Assembly: GCF_029168945.1 (NCBI RefSeq)
Contig: NC_083602.1
Span: forward strand, 65,740,600-65,804,599
DNA: 64,000 nucleotides
Origin: Cannabis sativa
Lineage: Eukaryota > Streptophyta > Magnoliopsida > Rosales > Cannabaceae
Direction of reading: 5' to 3'
Shown one piece after another: positions 25,835-39,651 of this stretch. Under the pieces are notes generated by a model that was not told the origin of the DNA, ran no database searches, and worked only from the letters and a program-made list of their open reading frames with translations. Both the position numbers and the translations under genes were made by a program. The first letter of the stretch is position 1. The number at the start of each line of letters is the position of its first letter.

Positions 25835-26640
25835 TTTTATATAATTAGGGAGTAGCCACAGCATCCTTATTTGTATAAAATTATATGTTAATTAAAATTC
25901 ACCTTAATGGACATAACTTGTAATTAATTATATAGGTATAATAATTTTACCCCACAGGGATTTTATTATATTTGTATAATTAATTAGGATAATATGTTAA
26001 ATTAAATTCTCTTAATTTACCCCACAGGGAGTTATGGGGATTTAATTTAATAGTGTTATCACAAATTTAATTAAAGATAGATAATAAACCTTCATTTTCC
26101 AAAACTAATTGTTTAATTAAATCTATCATAAAGTTCATCTAATTTTATTAAATTTAAAATTTAGCCCACAGGCAATTTTGGATTTAGTAAAATTTTAATC
26201 TTCAGTTTATACTTTGGTGTCTAGTGAACCACATAATTTTAAATAATTAGGGAGTAGCCACAGCATCCTTAATTATATAAAATTATATATATTAAGTGGA
26301 TTAAGATCACATAATGGACATGAATTATGTGAACATAATAATCTTACCCTACAGGGATTTTATTATATTCACATGATTAATATGTTAAATTAAATTCTCT
26401 TAATTTATCCCACAGAAATTATGTAGATTTAATTTAATAATTTTATCATAAAGTATAAAATTTTGAAACATTTATAAATAATTAAGTGTTTCATACCTTT
26501 CATTAAGATAGAAATATTAAACTTTAAGTTTTTCATAAATTGTGTAAATCTATCATAATCTACATCTAAATCTAATCTTATTAAATTAAAAATTTAGCCC
26601 ACAGGCAATTTTTGTTTAATAAGATTTCATATTTAAGCAT
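25835..26640 (+). repeat. Direct repeats with recurring CCCACAGG motif in the Copia leader
   Basis: AGGGAGTAGCCACAGCATCC occurs near 25847 and 26247 (and a variant near 29076), each followed by TATAAAATTATAT and, further on, by CACAGGGATTTTATTATAT and TTAAATTAAATTCTCTTAAT. The two main units are about 400 bp apart. A CCCACAGG-like core recurs at about 25951, 26021, 26164, 26347, 26408 and 26596. Confidence 0.8.
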
Positions 26641-27589
26641 GTTTATTCATTGGTAAAAACATGATTCATTTAAACCTCAAAACTATATATGTAATTTTAT
26701 TACATCACTATTCATAAATTTCTTCCATACTAGTAGAAAATTTCTTCCATAACAGTAGAAATTTTCAAAATTTATTCTGATAATTTCATCTAGCATATAC
26801 AGTTTTTACTGTATAATTAAGAAAAATAAATCACACTTTATTATCACCAATAAATTTTAATTTATTGTGTATGAATTCATTCTAATATAGTTAATGTGAT
26901 TATTAACACATAGTGGATTATTTTAGATTGTTATTCCACATTCATAATTTCTTGCAAGGTTTACAAATAAACCTAAGAAAGTCAGTAACTGTGAGCAAAT
27001 CTTATCCACATACAAGATAACTTCTCACATTTAGAAGTTTAAGGAACAAGCAATATAGTAGTGACTTTGTTTTAAAATTGGCAAAGATCTTTATGTTCCA
27101 AGATTCTATTGAAACTTGATTTAGACACATTTAGAGGTCTTTACTACAAATGATGTCACTCATAAAGATATGCAAGTTCAATCTGACAATAAGAAATGTG
27201 TTATTAATAAGAATTCTTCTACATTATAGCACCAAAAATTATGGAACATATCTCCATAAATAGAATAAATGTTAGTAAATGGTGGGGATCTTCATTACAC
27301 TTGATTTTACTAACTTTATTTAGAACTTGTGTGAATTTCATCAAGAATATGTATTCCAACAAGTCAAAATCGGTGCATACTAGAATTCTATCATATTAGA
27401 AATCATACAAGTCAATTAATTTTGAAGACATGGACTCAAATTTTGCATCTCTTTTTTAACGATTACTCACATAAATAATTTTTCTACAAAAGTATGGATT
27501 TATATGTTTCAAAGACATTTAAATCTTAAGTAGAGAAATGGTGCATTTTGCATATTAAGATAGTGAGATCAAATATAAAATGGAGAATA

Positions 27590-29870
27590 CTACATCAAAA
27601 TTCGTGAGTATGGATAAACTCCCAGTGTATTTGTAAAGTTTCTTTAAAAGCATGGGTTCATTGCCCGATACATATGCTTGGTACACCCAAATTATAGTGT
27701 GTAACAGATTTAAGAAACTGAGCATTTTTTGGACATGGGGTGGAGCCTACATAGCAAACTCCAATCTTTCCTAAATCTTTGTCTATTGATACTCAACAAT
27801 GGGGTGTACATATCGAATCGTGTTCTAACCAAAGTTGTTTCTCAAACATATTTTGAGTTGTGATAAGGTTGAAAACCGACTTGATGACATGTACACATTT
27901 TATAAATACCCATATATAGTTAGAGTACAATTGTCAAAGAAAAGATCTGGGCCCTAAACCATAAATGAGCATATTTCATTTGAAAAGCTATAAGGTTTAA
28001 GGGTTACATATTTTATTATCCATCTCACAACACTAGAATTGTGGAATTAAGAATTGACTTGATCGGGGAGTGATCAATCTAGGAACCTAGTTTCCGAGAA
28101 AGATCATTCATATTTTCTCAAACTTCCACCTCAAGTGTTAGATTAATTATGATTCACAACATCCCTTAAGATTAATGGTTATTGAGAATTCATAACTAAT
28201 CATTAATAATATACAAGTCATTGGTAAAATTCTAATAAGTTATGTTATTTAGTAATTGCTTACAATTTCTAAAATAACATGTTATTGAACCATTTGCTCT
28301 TTTAAGAGTTTGTTGGTCCATCCTTAAGATGACTTATTAGAACAGTAAGATCAATGTTTTCTAGTGATTACATTTTGTACAATAAGAGTTCAACTACAAT
28401 ATTAATTTGAGACACAAATTAAATTATAGAATGATAAAGAATTGAAGTTGTAGTACAATATGTCATGAATGAAGAAATGAATATCTTAAATAGCAATAAA
28501 GTTTATCTTTAGTAAAGTTGTCTAATGGGATGGAGAACATTAATTAAGCATAGGTTTTTTCACCAATAATATTCATTAGGCAACATTGAGAAACATAAAG
28601 ATATAAAAGAATATTCATTGCTAAGAAATTCATTTTGAACTAAGAATCAATAACAAATGAGATTTACATTCTCACTTGTTTTTATAAAAGATTCTATTAT
28701 AGACCTTGGCATTTGTTGCTTGTTTCAATTCATTAATCAATTCCAAACAGTGAACTAGAGAAGAAGGTATACAGCTGCCATAAAGATTTTTCTCTAATAG
28801 TGGTGAACATATGCAAGCTTAAGATGTCTACCTATAGATTAAAACAAACATCTCACAAATTGGTATTATATCATCTTTTCCTTTAGGTTTGAAAAGAGAA
28901 TTATGGAAATAATTATATACCAGAAAGTTAGTGGGAGTAATATTTGTTTTATACGTCGACAATATGTTACTTGCAAATGATGATAAAAGTTTTCTATATA
29001 AGTTGAAATCATTCATATCTTAAATTATTATTTTGAGATAAGGAATATAAATAATATATATAATTTTAATTAGAGAGTAGCCACAGCATCTCTGATTAAA
29101 TAAAATTATGTATTATTCATCAGATATAACTTTTATCTTTAAGTGTGATAAATTCAACTCGAACCAGCATCAGAAAAATGATCTGAAGTGAGAATAAATT
29201 AAGAACATTCATTTGCTTCTATTTTAGAAGCCTAATGTATGCCTAAGAGTTTGAATAAGACTTTGCATTACATTTGTTTCAGGATCGTTAAGTAGTATCA
29301 GAATAACTAAAGTTAAGACCACTTTATTTTTCATACAAAGTGATGAGGTATCTTTAAGATACTAAAAATTATATTCATGCATATTTTAAGATGAATTGAC
29401 CATCTGGAAATATAGTTAACCAATTAGATTCTAACATACTTCACTGGTTGTATTTATTCACGTAAATCCATATTTTATTACGTCCTTAAGATTACCAGTA
29501 AGTTATATTGTAGAGAATCTTGATTGTTATTTCCACTATAGAAGTCAGATTCATTTATTGTTTTGAGGATACATCTCGTATGATGTATTATAGAGTTTCA
29601 TAGTAGGCCTAGAGTTCAGAATTACAGTTTCATTAGGCCATTAAGAAAATTTTGCGATAAATTCAGCTACAATATTTATGGCTAATAACTCTAAGAGTAC
29701 TGGTCGAAGCTAGCATATCGACATTAAGTATTTAGCCATAAAAAGGCGTGATAAGTGGTCATTAATCACGCAAACTGAATTGGGTGATCGCATAGATCCT
29801 TGACTAAAGGCATGCCGCAACACAAATTCAAGGATCATAAAGTAAATATGGGATTCAGTTAACCCATATG
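27590..29870 (+). pseudogene. Decayed Copia pol (integrase, RT, RNase H)
   Basis: Pieces read in all three frames: integrase LNNGVYISNRVLTKVVSQT near 27790, then ggt-tac onward GYIFYYPSHNTRIVELR near 28009; RT box region FVLYVDNMLLANDDKS near 28950, with N for the second D of YVDD; SLMYA near 29228; RNase H NSATIFMANNSKSTGRS near 29666 and HIDIKYLAIKRR just after a stop. The order is that of a normal Copia pol. Stops and frameshifts break every block, so no working protein can be made. Confidence 0.88.
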
Positions 29871-30185
29871 CAGTTTTTTTTATTTGTACAACCAAAAATT
29901 ATTTAATGAAACTCTAATTTCGATATTTTCTCATATTTATGTGCACCTTAATTTCATCTGAGAAAATTATCGTAAGAGGACCTGAATAAACATAAGGGTT
30001 AGGGTTTATTCACTTAAGTACATTGTCACATAAAGTACATTGTTATATAATAAAGATATCGTAATACATGGAAGATAATACTCGACTTATAATGAGGACA
30101 TGTCGCTATGATTCGTATGTTTATTATATAATGAGGAACGTTTGGGTTTGAATGTTTTAGTTTAAATGCTGACCAAGTGGGAGAA

Positions 30186-30663
30186 TATTAGAATATTTCT
30201 AATTAAGGAAATAAAATAATATTATTGATTCTGATAAATGAATATTTTATATTCATTGAATCTGGACAGAATCAATTACGTAATATTCTATATATGGTCA
30301 GATTTCTATATTCATTACCTGATTTGATTTCCTGAATTAATTGTCAAAATATTCTGACAATTAATGTGGCGCAGATACTGATGGAGTATCTCACCTATAA
30401 ATATAGGGTCTCGGTCCCCGAGCTCCTCACTCATTCTGTTCATAACAGCAAAATCCATCTAAAGAGAGTTGAGAGAGCGAGGAAGCCCGATTACCCATGG
30501 TAGTCAATTTCCTTTGCAGATCAAAGCTTATGTGGGTTTGAAGCTCAAGATTCAATGGCTGGAGGTATTTCGATCCTTAAATTATAGTGCATATATGATT
30601 TATTAATTCCGCACTTTATTCATAATCATGTATGTTTCAGTTTATACATATAAATGTCTAACA
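30186..30663 (+). repeat. 3' LTR of the Copia element
   Basis: Same start and end as the 5' LTR and the same 478-bp length, preceded by the polypurine tract. Its right end abuts the CACTA-like element with only the GATCA duplication between them. Confidence 0.95.
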
Positions 30664-30668
30664 GATCA

Positions 30669-32348
<1,680 letters not shown>

Positions 32349-32608
32349 TTCATATAATAAACTATTTTAATTTTGTGAGTTTATATAATTAATAATAGTA
32401 TTTTTTTTTATTAAAGTAATTAATTGTATATAATAATTGTCATAATTTAGTAAAATAATGAGAATAATTTATTACATAAGAAATGATGTAATCAACTATT
32501 ATACTAAAACGTGATTGAGATTAAAATAAAAAATATGAGAAAAACCTGAAATAATAATAATAAAAAAAAGAATTATTACATTTAAAATATATATATACAT
32601 AAAAAGAA

Positions 32609-32680
32609 AGGGCCCAACCGGGTTCGAACCGGTGACCTCTTGATCTGCAGTCAAATGCTCTACCACTGAGCTATGGACCC
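32609..32680 (-). tRNA. tRNA-Cys (GCA)
   Basis: On the minus strand a 72-nt cloverleaf: acceptor GGGTCCA pairs with TGGGCCC, D-arm AGCTCAGTGGTAGAGC, anticodon loop CTGCAGA with anticodon GCA, T-arm ACCGGTTCGAACCCGGT, discriminator T. No intron. The protein frame over it (..VVEHLTADQEVTGSNPVG) is the well-known spurious translation of this tRNA. Confidence 0.97.
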
Positions 32681-33975
32681 TATGTAACAAGATTGTCCTT
32701 TTTCTTACAATATATATCAAAAACTATTAGTTTTCTCTCGCCCAGGAAAAAGCTGTTTCATGGTCATTATGTTAGTAAGAGCTCCAACTCCATTAATTGC
32801 ATTTGCATTCATGCAAAAGGCTCTTGACAAACTTGCCGCCTAGTCAGAAATTATACTAGTAATCACATCACATGCAAGATTACACTTTACACACCAGGGA
32901 ACACTATCACAAAATATTATCTTTTTTCTCAAAATTTAATTCAACTAAAACGTAGCTATATATAAATAAATGTTCATCCAAATTTGACCATATAATAAAC
33001 TTGTCAATTCAATTGTTACGTGATGCCCTAAATTAAAAAAGACACAAGCTCATTAATGTAAGAAAAATGATTACATGCAGGGATCAACGTTAACATCATA
33101 TATATTATTAAGCCAAAAGATTGAATGGGAACCGACCACGAATTGAGCCGTGAAGACTGCATTGGATCGCTTAAATAGTATTCTTACCAGCCTCTTTGAA
33201 TTACAACTTGGAAAATGACAGTAACAACGATATCACCATCACAAATGTGATCTCCACTGCAAATAATGCCAATGCTATTGTCGTCTTAAGCTTGAACAAG
33301 ACTTTACGCGAAAATTAAATTAGACATTTTTAACAATATTATTAATTTTATGGAGATTTATTGCAATTTTATTTTCAGACATTTAATTTTAAATTCTTAT
33401 TATTAAGATTTTTAATTTTTATATTAATTTTATATTATTCTTCACATGTTAATTGTTTTTTTTTTCATGAATGAATTTTAATTCATTTATAAAAATCTTT
33501 TACAAAAAATAAATCAACATCATAAAAATAATCAAAATAAAATAGGTATAATTATTAGAAACTATTATAATATTATTTAAATTTATTTATGTATAAGAAA
33601 ATTTATTTATGACATTATTAATTATTAATTAATAGTTTTAAAATTTTAGATTAAAATTAATCAAATTGTAATGTTGATATTTAGTAGTGAATATTGATAT
33701 TGAAATTAATTAAATGAAGTTTTTTTTCCTAATAATCTATGAAATATATTTTTTAGTGTATATGTATCACCCGTATCATTACAAGAAAAATGTATACTAC
33801 CCTTAAAATGTATGCCTTAAATTTTGTGAGCCCTTAGACGATTGCCTAAGTTGCCTTATGTTTAAGCTGACTCTAGTTGTCGTTAACAGAACAATCCATG
33901 TTATTGCGTACTAAAGAGTTATCCACTGAATCACAATTCCCTCATGTAATCGAAATGTGAGTCATAATCCGCTTA
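32681..33975. other. Intergenic, no gene recognised
   Basis: AT-rich throughout. On the minus strand 33190-33300 encodes a short hydrophobic run (ALALFAVEITFVMVISLLLS) between stops, possibly a scrap of a membrane-protein gene; I cannot name it. Confidence 0.35.
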
Positions 33976-34200
33976 CAGGGCCGGTCCTGAGGGTAAGCAA
34001 GCCAGGCATGCGCCTTGGCTCCCGAATGCTTAGAGTCCTAAAATTGTGAAAAAAATATTATTATTATTATATAAATAAAATATTAAATAATAAGAATATA
34101 TATTAAATATTATTTGGTGTAGTGGTAAAGAGTCTTATTTTACGCTAAGAGGTAAGAGATCGGTTCTTAATCTCTACTTTTCAAGACTAATTTTATGTAA
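33976..34200 (+). mobile_element. hAT-type left end with an embedded tRNA-like stretch
   Basis: Starts CAGGGCCGGTCCTGAG, very like the hAT terminal repeat CAGGGCCGGCCCTG. At 34113-34177 lies TGGTGTAGTGGTAAAG, an A-box-like sequence, followed 40 bp later by GATCGGTTCTTAATC, a weak B-box match, so the stretch may be tRNA-derived. The matching right end is not visible before the next element. Confidence 0.5.
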
Positions 34201-34384
34201 AGTATTGCTTAATATAGATAATGACCACAAGACTTTTAATTTTTTTTATTAGAAAAAAGTTATTTTTTACCTAAAAAATCATTAATTCAATGTGATATGG
34301 GACCATGGTAAAAAACTTTAAGAGTTGTTAACTACTAGAGTATTATCTATTCAAAAAAAAACTATTGGAGTATTTTTTTTTTTA

Positions 34385-34567
34385 GAGAATTGCTAAAGAG
34401 AAGTACTGGTGCTTAGTATCATTCTCGGTGTCATACCATTATTGATGTAATTAAGTGTCAGGTTATATATAACTTAATAAAATAACTTTTAGGGAATATC
34501 ACTCACTAATGATGGGACACTACTTATAGATTGTACTGGATACCACTGGTGTCCAATAACAATGCTT
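34385..34567 (-). mobile_element. Miniature element, same family as 45453-45636
   Basis: Starts GAGAATTGCTAAAG and ends CCAATAACAATGC, matching the ends of the 184-bp element at 45453 in reverse orientation. It sits in a T-run, so the target duplication cannot be read. Confidence 0.7.
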
Positions 34568-35077
34568 TTTTTTTTTTTTAAGAAAATATGACAAATTTTA
34601 TGTGGATAAGATGAAAATAAAAATATATATATATATATATATATATATTTTAAGATGATGTATGTAATTTGAAAATTATAGGTGTTGCCTCCATAGTCAT
34701 GATTCCTTGCACAATTTTCTTAAATAATGATTGGACAAGATCTAGCCATCGTTTACGGCAACGAAGTAGCCCACTTTGTTGAGTCAATCTGTGAGAAGTA
34801 AAATCGATTCATATTCCATAATAATGTCAATTGTGTCCTTTTTTTTTACAACTGAGAATAATCATTATAAAACAAACAAGTAACGATTACAACAAAAAAT
34901 GCAAGTCTCTAATCATAGCAGCACTAGCAACATCGGGGAAACCCTGTTTCCACAAAGCATTAAAATACCACAACTTAGAGTATATTTTAGTAAACAATGA
35001 GCTAAAACATTAGAAATTATTTGGTTTGTTAGAGCATTTTTTATAGTAACACTATTTAAAGATACTATATATCACAC

Positions 35078-35912
35078 GGAACACTTCTCAATGGGTATTA
35101 CCCATAAATGTTTACTAAACAAATTTAAACTATAAATATTAATTTCAAAAATATTAAACCATCAAATTTTGATTTAATGACAAATAATGAAAAAGAAATT
35201 TAAACTTCTATGCTTAATTTAACTACTTAATTAAAAAAATATAAAAAAATATTTCTTTTTACACTATATCAAATATGGGTGCACTTTTAATGGGTATAAC
35301 CCATGAATGAGTAATATTAGAAAATTTTGAGTTTTTATGATTAATTTTTCTATTTAATTAGAAAAATTTCCCATTTTTACATTATATGAACTGTGATTGG
35401 TTTATCAGTTGAAAAAAAAATATTTTTTTGGCAAAAAAAGTGATAAAAAAGTTGAATTTGACTTAAATATTTTTTCATATAAATATATTTTTGATATAGT
35501 GTAAAAAGAGGTATTTTTTTATATTTTTTTTAATTAAGTAGCTAAATTAAGCATAGAAATTCAAATTTCTCTTTTAATATTCGCTATCGTTCCAAAATTT
35601 AATGGTTTAATATTTTTCAAATTAATATTTATAGTTAAATTTGTTTATTACCCATTAATGGTATTACCCATTAAGAAGTATTTCTATCAAATATATGTTC
35701 ATATAAACATATTTAAGTCAAACTCATTTTTTTCTTTTCTTTTTTTTTTTGTTAAAAAACTTTTTTTAATTTTTTTTTACCGATGGTACAATCTCAGCCT
35801 ATATGATGTAAAAACGAGAGAGTTTTTTAATTAGATAAAAAAAATTGAGCATAAAAACTTAAAATTTTTTAATTTTATCCATTCATTGGTAATACCCATT
35901 AAGAGTGTACCC
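35078..35912 (-). mobile_element. Mutator-like miniature element E2, opened by E1
   Basis: Left part 35078-35276 is the complement of the right half of E1, and 35685-35912 is the complement of its left half; together they make one element in minus orientation whose middle was entered by E1. Ends GGAACACTTCTCAATGGG and AATACCCATTAAGAGTG. Flanks ATATCACAC and ATATCTACA may be a worn 9-bp duplication. Confidence 0.75.
35277..35684 (+). mobile_element. Mutator-like miniature element E1, 408 bp
   Basis: GGGTGCACTTTTAATGGG at the left and CCCATTAAGAAGTATTTC at the right give inverted ends around an ATGGGTATAACCCAT-type palindrome. The 10-bp duplication TATCAAATAT is at 35267-35276 and 35685-35694. 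Confidence 0.85.
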
Positions 35913-36067
35913 ATATCTACACATCATCTAAATATATAATATTTTATTTTATTTTTAGCACATTTACTTCTAAAACACTCCAATAGTTTAATACCTTATA
36001 AAATATTATAATTATGATCTCAAACATTATTATATATATGTATAATTTTTTTATTAAACAATTATAT

Positions 36068-36783
36068 GGGTGCACTCTTAATGGGTATTACCTATGAATG
36101 GGTAATATTAGAAAATTTTGAGTTTTTATGATTAATTTTTCTATTTAATTAGAAAAATTTCTCATTTTTACATTATATGGACTGAGATTGGTCCATCAGT
36201 TGAAAAAAAATAATAAAAAAAAAGTTTTTTTTGGCAAAAAAGTGATAAAAAAGTTGAATTCGACTTAAATATTTTACATATAAACATATTTTTTATATAG
36301 TGTAAAAAAAAAGTATTTTTTGATATTTTTTTTAATAAGTAGCTAAATTAAGCATAGAAATTCAAATTTCTCTTTATTATTGGGAAATTTACAAAAATAC
36401 TGGAATATGGATTAACTTTTACAAAAATACTGTCACACGGAATTTTTTTCAAAAATACTGTGTTTTTATAAAACACCAGTAAAACACAAAGCAGAACAAC
36501 TCAAAACAACAGTAGAACACTAGTAAAACACCAGTAGAACACCAGTGAAAACTTAACACAGTATACTGCAGTATGAAACCTATAAAAAAACACAGTAAAA
36601 AAGTGAAAAATACCGTCTGGCAGTATTTTTGTAAAAAAATGGCAAAAGTTAGTATACCATGTAAATTTCCTTTATTATTCGCTATCGGACCAAGATCTAA
36701 TGGTTTAATATTTTTAAAATTAATATTTATAGTTAAATTTGTTTATTACCCATTAATGGGTAATACCCATTAAGAAGTATTCT
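36068..36783 (+). mobile_element. Mutator-like miniature element E3, carrying another insert
   Basis: Same left end (GGGTGCACTCTTAATGGG) and right end (CCATTAAGAAGTATTC) as E1. Its right half is split by the 289-bp element at 36382-36670. Confidence 0.82.
36382..36670. mobile_element. 289-bp Mutator-type MITE with 9-bp target duplication
   Basis: Ends GGGAAATTTACA and TGTAAATTTCC are inverted repeats. TTTATTATT flanks both sides (36373-36381 and 36671-36679). The uninterrupted sister E1 has the corresponding empty site near 35572. The interior repeats ACACCAGTA-like units and ACAAAAATACTG inside each end. Confidence 0.92.
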
Positions 36784-36890
36784 TTATATATAGTGCACTT
36801 TTAATTTTTTATTGTATTAAAAAAACATAGCATCGATGTCATTGTGTGGCATCAATGTAATTTTCTAGAATAACATTCTTTTATCTCCAA

Positions 36891-38554
36891 CTAGGAAATA
36901 GATTCGCGCTTCGCGCGGTTTTAATAATTTTTTAAAATTTTAAGAAATTAATTTTTAGCTGCAAATAAAATCTTAAGTCTAATACTATTTTATATTTTTT
37001 TTATGAATAATATAAAATTATATAACATATTTATGTATAATTTCTTTTATTTGTGATTAGCACAAATATTAATCATAATACAATAAAAATAAAATCACAT
37101 TTAAGATAAAGTTATTTATAATAATTAAAAGTTATTAAAAATATAAATTTTTTCAAATGAATCAAATATTAAAATGGTATGAATTTTTCTCTAATTAAAA
37201 AAATTATCATTTTATTTATTTATTCATTTATAACAAAACTTAATTTTTTGTTCATATATATTTAAATTAAATATTTTTATAGGTTTTTTTAGTTATATAA
37301 AAATATTAATTTAAGTATAAATAATTTAAACATTATAAATTTATAATCTTTTTATTGAATGAGAGATAAATATTTTAAAATATTATTTATTAATTTTTGT
37401 TGGAACAATTCATTAAATTAGTGAATCATGATTTGTTATCTTTTTTATTACTATTATTATTTATAATATTAATTGTTTATATCAATTTTTTAAGTTAGAC
37501 TAATATTATTATTTTAATTGATGAATATTTTTGTCTTTTCACTTTTCTAGTGCCACATTTTTTAAACTCAATTAAGATGTATATATATAAACTAATTAAA
37601 TGTATATTCAAAGTAATTATGAAATAAAAAAAATTACAAATATTATAAGTAAATGGAAAAAATTACAAATATTATAAGTAAATAGAAAAATATTAATTTT
37701 TGGATATTTATATAAAATTGATCAATTGAATAGATATTTATATATAAATATATAAAATTAATTGGGTAAGGTATTCAATTGCCCCTACAAAGAGAAATAA
37801 TATTAATTATTTTTAAACAAATTTGTGTGAATGAAGAAATATTTTACTTATAGTATTTTTTTAATGAAATATAGTATATATTGTGTTTACTTGTAGTTAA
37901 TAAGTATAATACTCACATAGTTTGTAAACAATGTGAGACTCTTACAGAATATATATCAGTGAGAAGACATATTATAAAATAGATAAAATATTAATAGATA
38001 AATAGTAAAAAAAAATGTTTTCTTAATATATTGAGAAAAAAATTATGTTTAGTTTCATTTAAAATTGTTGTAGTTTGAATATTTCTTTGGCTAATAAAAA
38101 TATAGAATTATATATATAAAATCTTAAAATAAAATTAACTCATAATAAATTATATATTATTATATATTACATCAAATATAAAAAACTTATAAAATAAATA
38201 ATTATTTTTAAAAATATAAATAATGAAATGTATATTAGATGAAAGATAAAAAATTATACGACATTAAAAATAAAATAATAAAAACTCATAGGGTAAGAAA
38301 TTAATCAACCACCCTTAAACAAAAATACTTTTAGATGAATTAGTATGACATAAAAAGAATAGTATTTATAACCTACATGGATGATGCCTACATAATTTAT
38401 AAACAATGTGGGACATTTAGTTTCATGTATTTTTGTAGTTGTTTTCTAAACAAAATAGAAAAAATTCACAAAATTTAAAAAATAGAATAAAAAAAATCTA
38501 AGATGTCACCTAAACTTATTTTGTGCTTTCCTTTATATTATATATAGATATAGA
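36891..38554 (-). mobile_element. Non-autonomous Helitron, 1.66 kb
   Basis: Read on the minus strand it starts TCTATATCTATATATAATA after a host A and ends CTAG before a host T. A hairpin CGCGC-GAA-GCGCG (36905-36917) lies 10 nt before the CTAG, the typical Helitron 3' signal. No Rep/helicase coding; interior is AT-rich. Confidence 0.88.
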
Positions 38555-38839
38555 TGGTATAGCATTCTTATATTTTGCTACCTAAGCTTTCCACCTCATC
38601 AAGCATTCTCCAAAATATTACCATCAGAGATGCTCTTAATTAAAAAATTGTTTAAGATTTTATAAATAGAAAATATATTTTAAAAAATAATGGGGACGTT
38701 TGGCCAAATTTTTTAAAAACAATTTTCTAAAAATTGAGTTTTAAAAAATTAGAAAATATCAAAATGTTGTGTTTTTTTTTCAAAAATATTTTTTTATTTT
38801 TTTTTTGTCTAACATATTCTTTTTTATATTTTTGCTTAC

Positions 38840-38954
38840 ATACCCGGACCCACATCCTGGACCTAGACCTGGACTCGAATTCAGACCCAGACCTTGGACT
38901 CGAACCTCAAACCCAAACCCTAAACCCAAACTCAGACCCCGAACTCGGACCTCG
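38840..38954 (+). repeat. GACC-rich degenerate repeat, left block
   Basis: Short imperfect units of the type GGACCTAGA, GACCCAGACC, CAAACCC, including AAACCCTAAACCC, which resembles the plant telomere unit. Continues after the Cassandra element at 39898. Confidence 0.8.
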
Positions 38955-39148
38955 GATCTTATGACAGTCATTAGTCCCGTGATCCATAAAGGGAAATACC
39001 AGGTAAGCTGTGCAATCCCACACAACCTGGGGAAGGTCAAGTGGAATGATTTTGAGACTGCTTAAGTATGGAACTACACAATTGAAGAGGAATTAAATGG
39101 ATTGATTGGTACTACCTCTATCAACAAGGTACATATTGATTTTTGGTA

Positions 39149-39228
39149 GCCCATCACGAAAAAACTCTACGGCTAAGCGTGCTTGACCTGGGGTAATTTC
39201 AAGATGGGTGACCTTCTAAGAAGTTTTT
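39149..39228 (+). ncRNA. 5S rRNA-like domain in the Cassandra 5' LTR
   Basis: CCCATCACGAA..AACTC, GGCTAAGCGTGCTTGACC and AAGATGGGTGACCTTCTAAG follow 5S rRNA through its internal A box and C box. More diverged than the 3' copy, so Pol III activity is doubtful. Confidence 0.82.
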
Positions 39229-39651
39229 CCAAGAAGTGTGTGAGTGAGGGCAAAGCACGCTAGAAACACGCATGTTGGTTTGTAGGTCAGTCGTCATCCC
39301 ATGAAGCAGCCAAAGTGAGCTACCTGTGTATAAGAGCCATCATTCCGTGGGTGTAAGGGCACTATGGAGGCTTGAAGTGGGGACATTGCAAATGATATCT
39401 GAGCCTTGATACAGCTAGAAGTGTGGTCGACGAGGACGTCAGACCCCGTAAGGGGGGTGATTGTGACAGTCATTAATCCCATGATCCGTAAGGGGAAATA
39501 TCGGGTAAGTTGTGCAATCCTACACCGCCTGGGAAAGGTCAAGTGGGATGATTATGAGACTGTGTAGGTATGGGACTACACAGTTGAAGAGGGCTTAAAT
39601 GGATTGATTGGTACTACCTATATCAACAAGGTGCATCTTGTTTTTCGGTAG

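Larger units (their letters stand above)
23762..30663 (+). mobile_element. Full-length Copia element, 6.9 kb, young LTRs and decayed interior
   Basis: LTRs at 23762-24239 and 30186-30663, both 478 bp, bracket the element; the 5-bp target duplication GATCA is at 23757-23761 and 30664-30668. A primer site TGGTATCAGAGC complementary to initiator tRNA-Met lies at 24242-24253 and a polypurine tract AAGTGGGAGAA ends at 30185. Reading the two LTRs against each other I find one difference (T/C in AATT(T/C)CGCAC). The interior has no open frame of useful length; recognisable integrase, RT and RNase H pieces are at 27590-29870. Confidence 0.95.

Noticed and set aside
32499..32720. Minus-strand frame containing VVEHLTADQEVTGSNPVG
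   Set aside because: It is the known spurious translation of tRNA-Cys, which lies exactly there.
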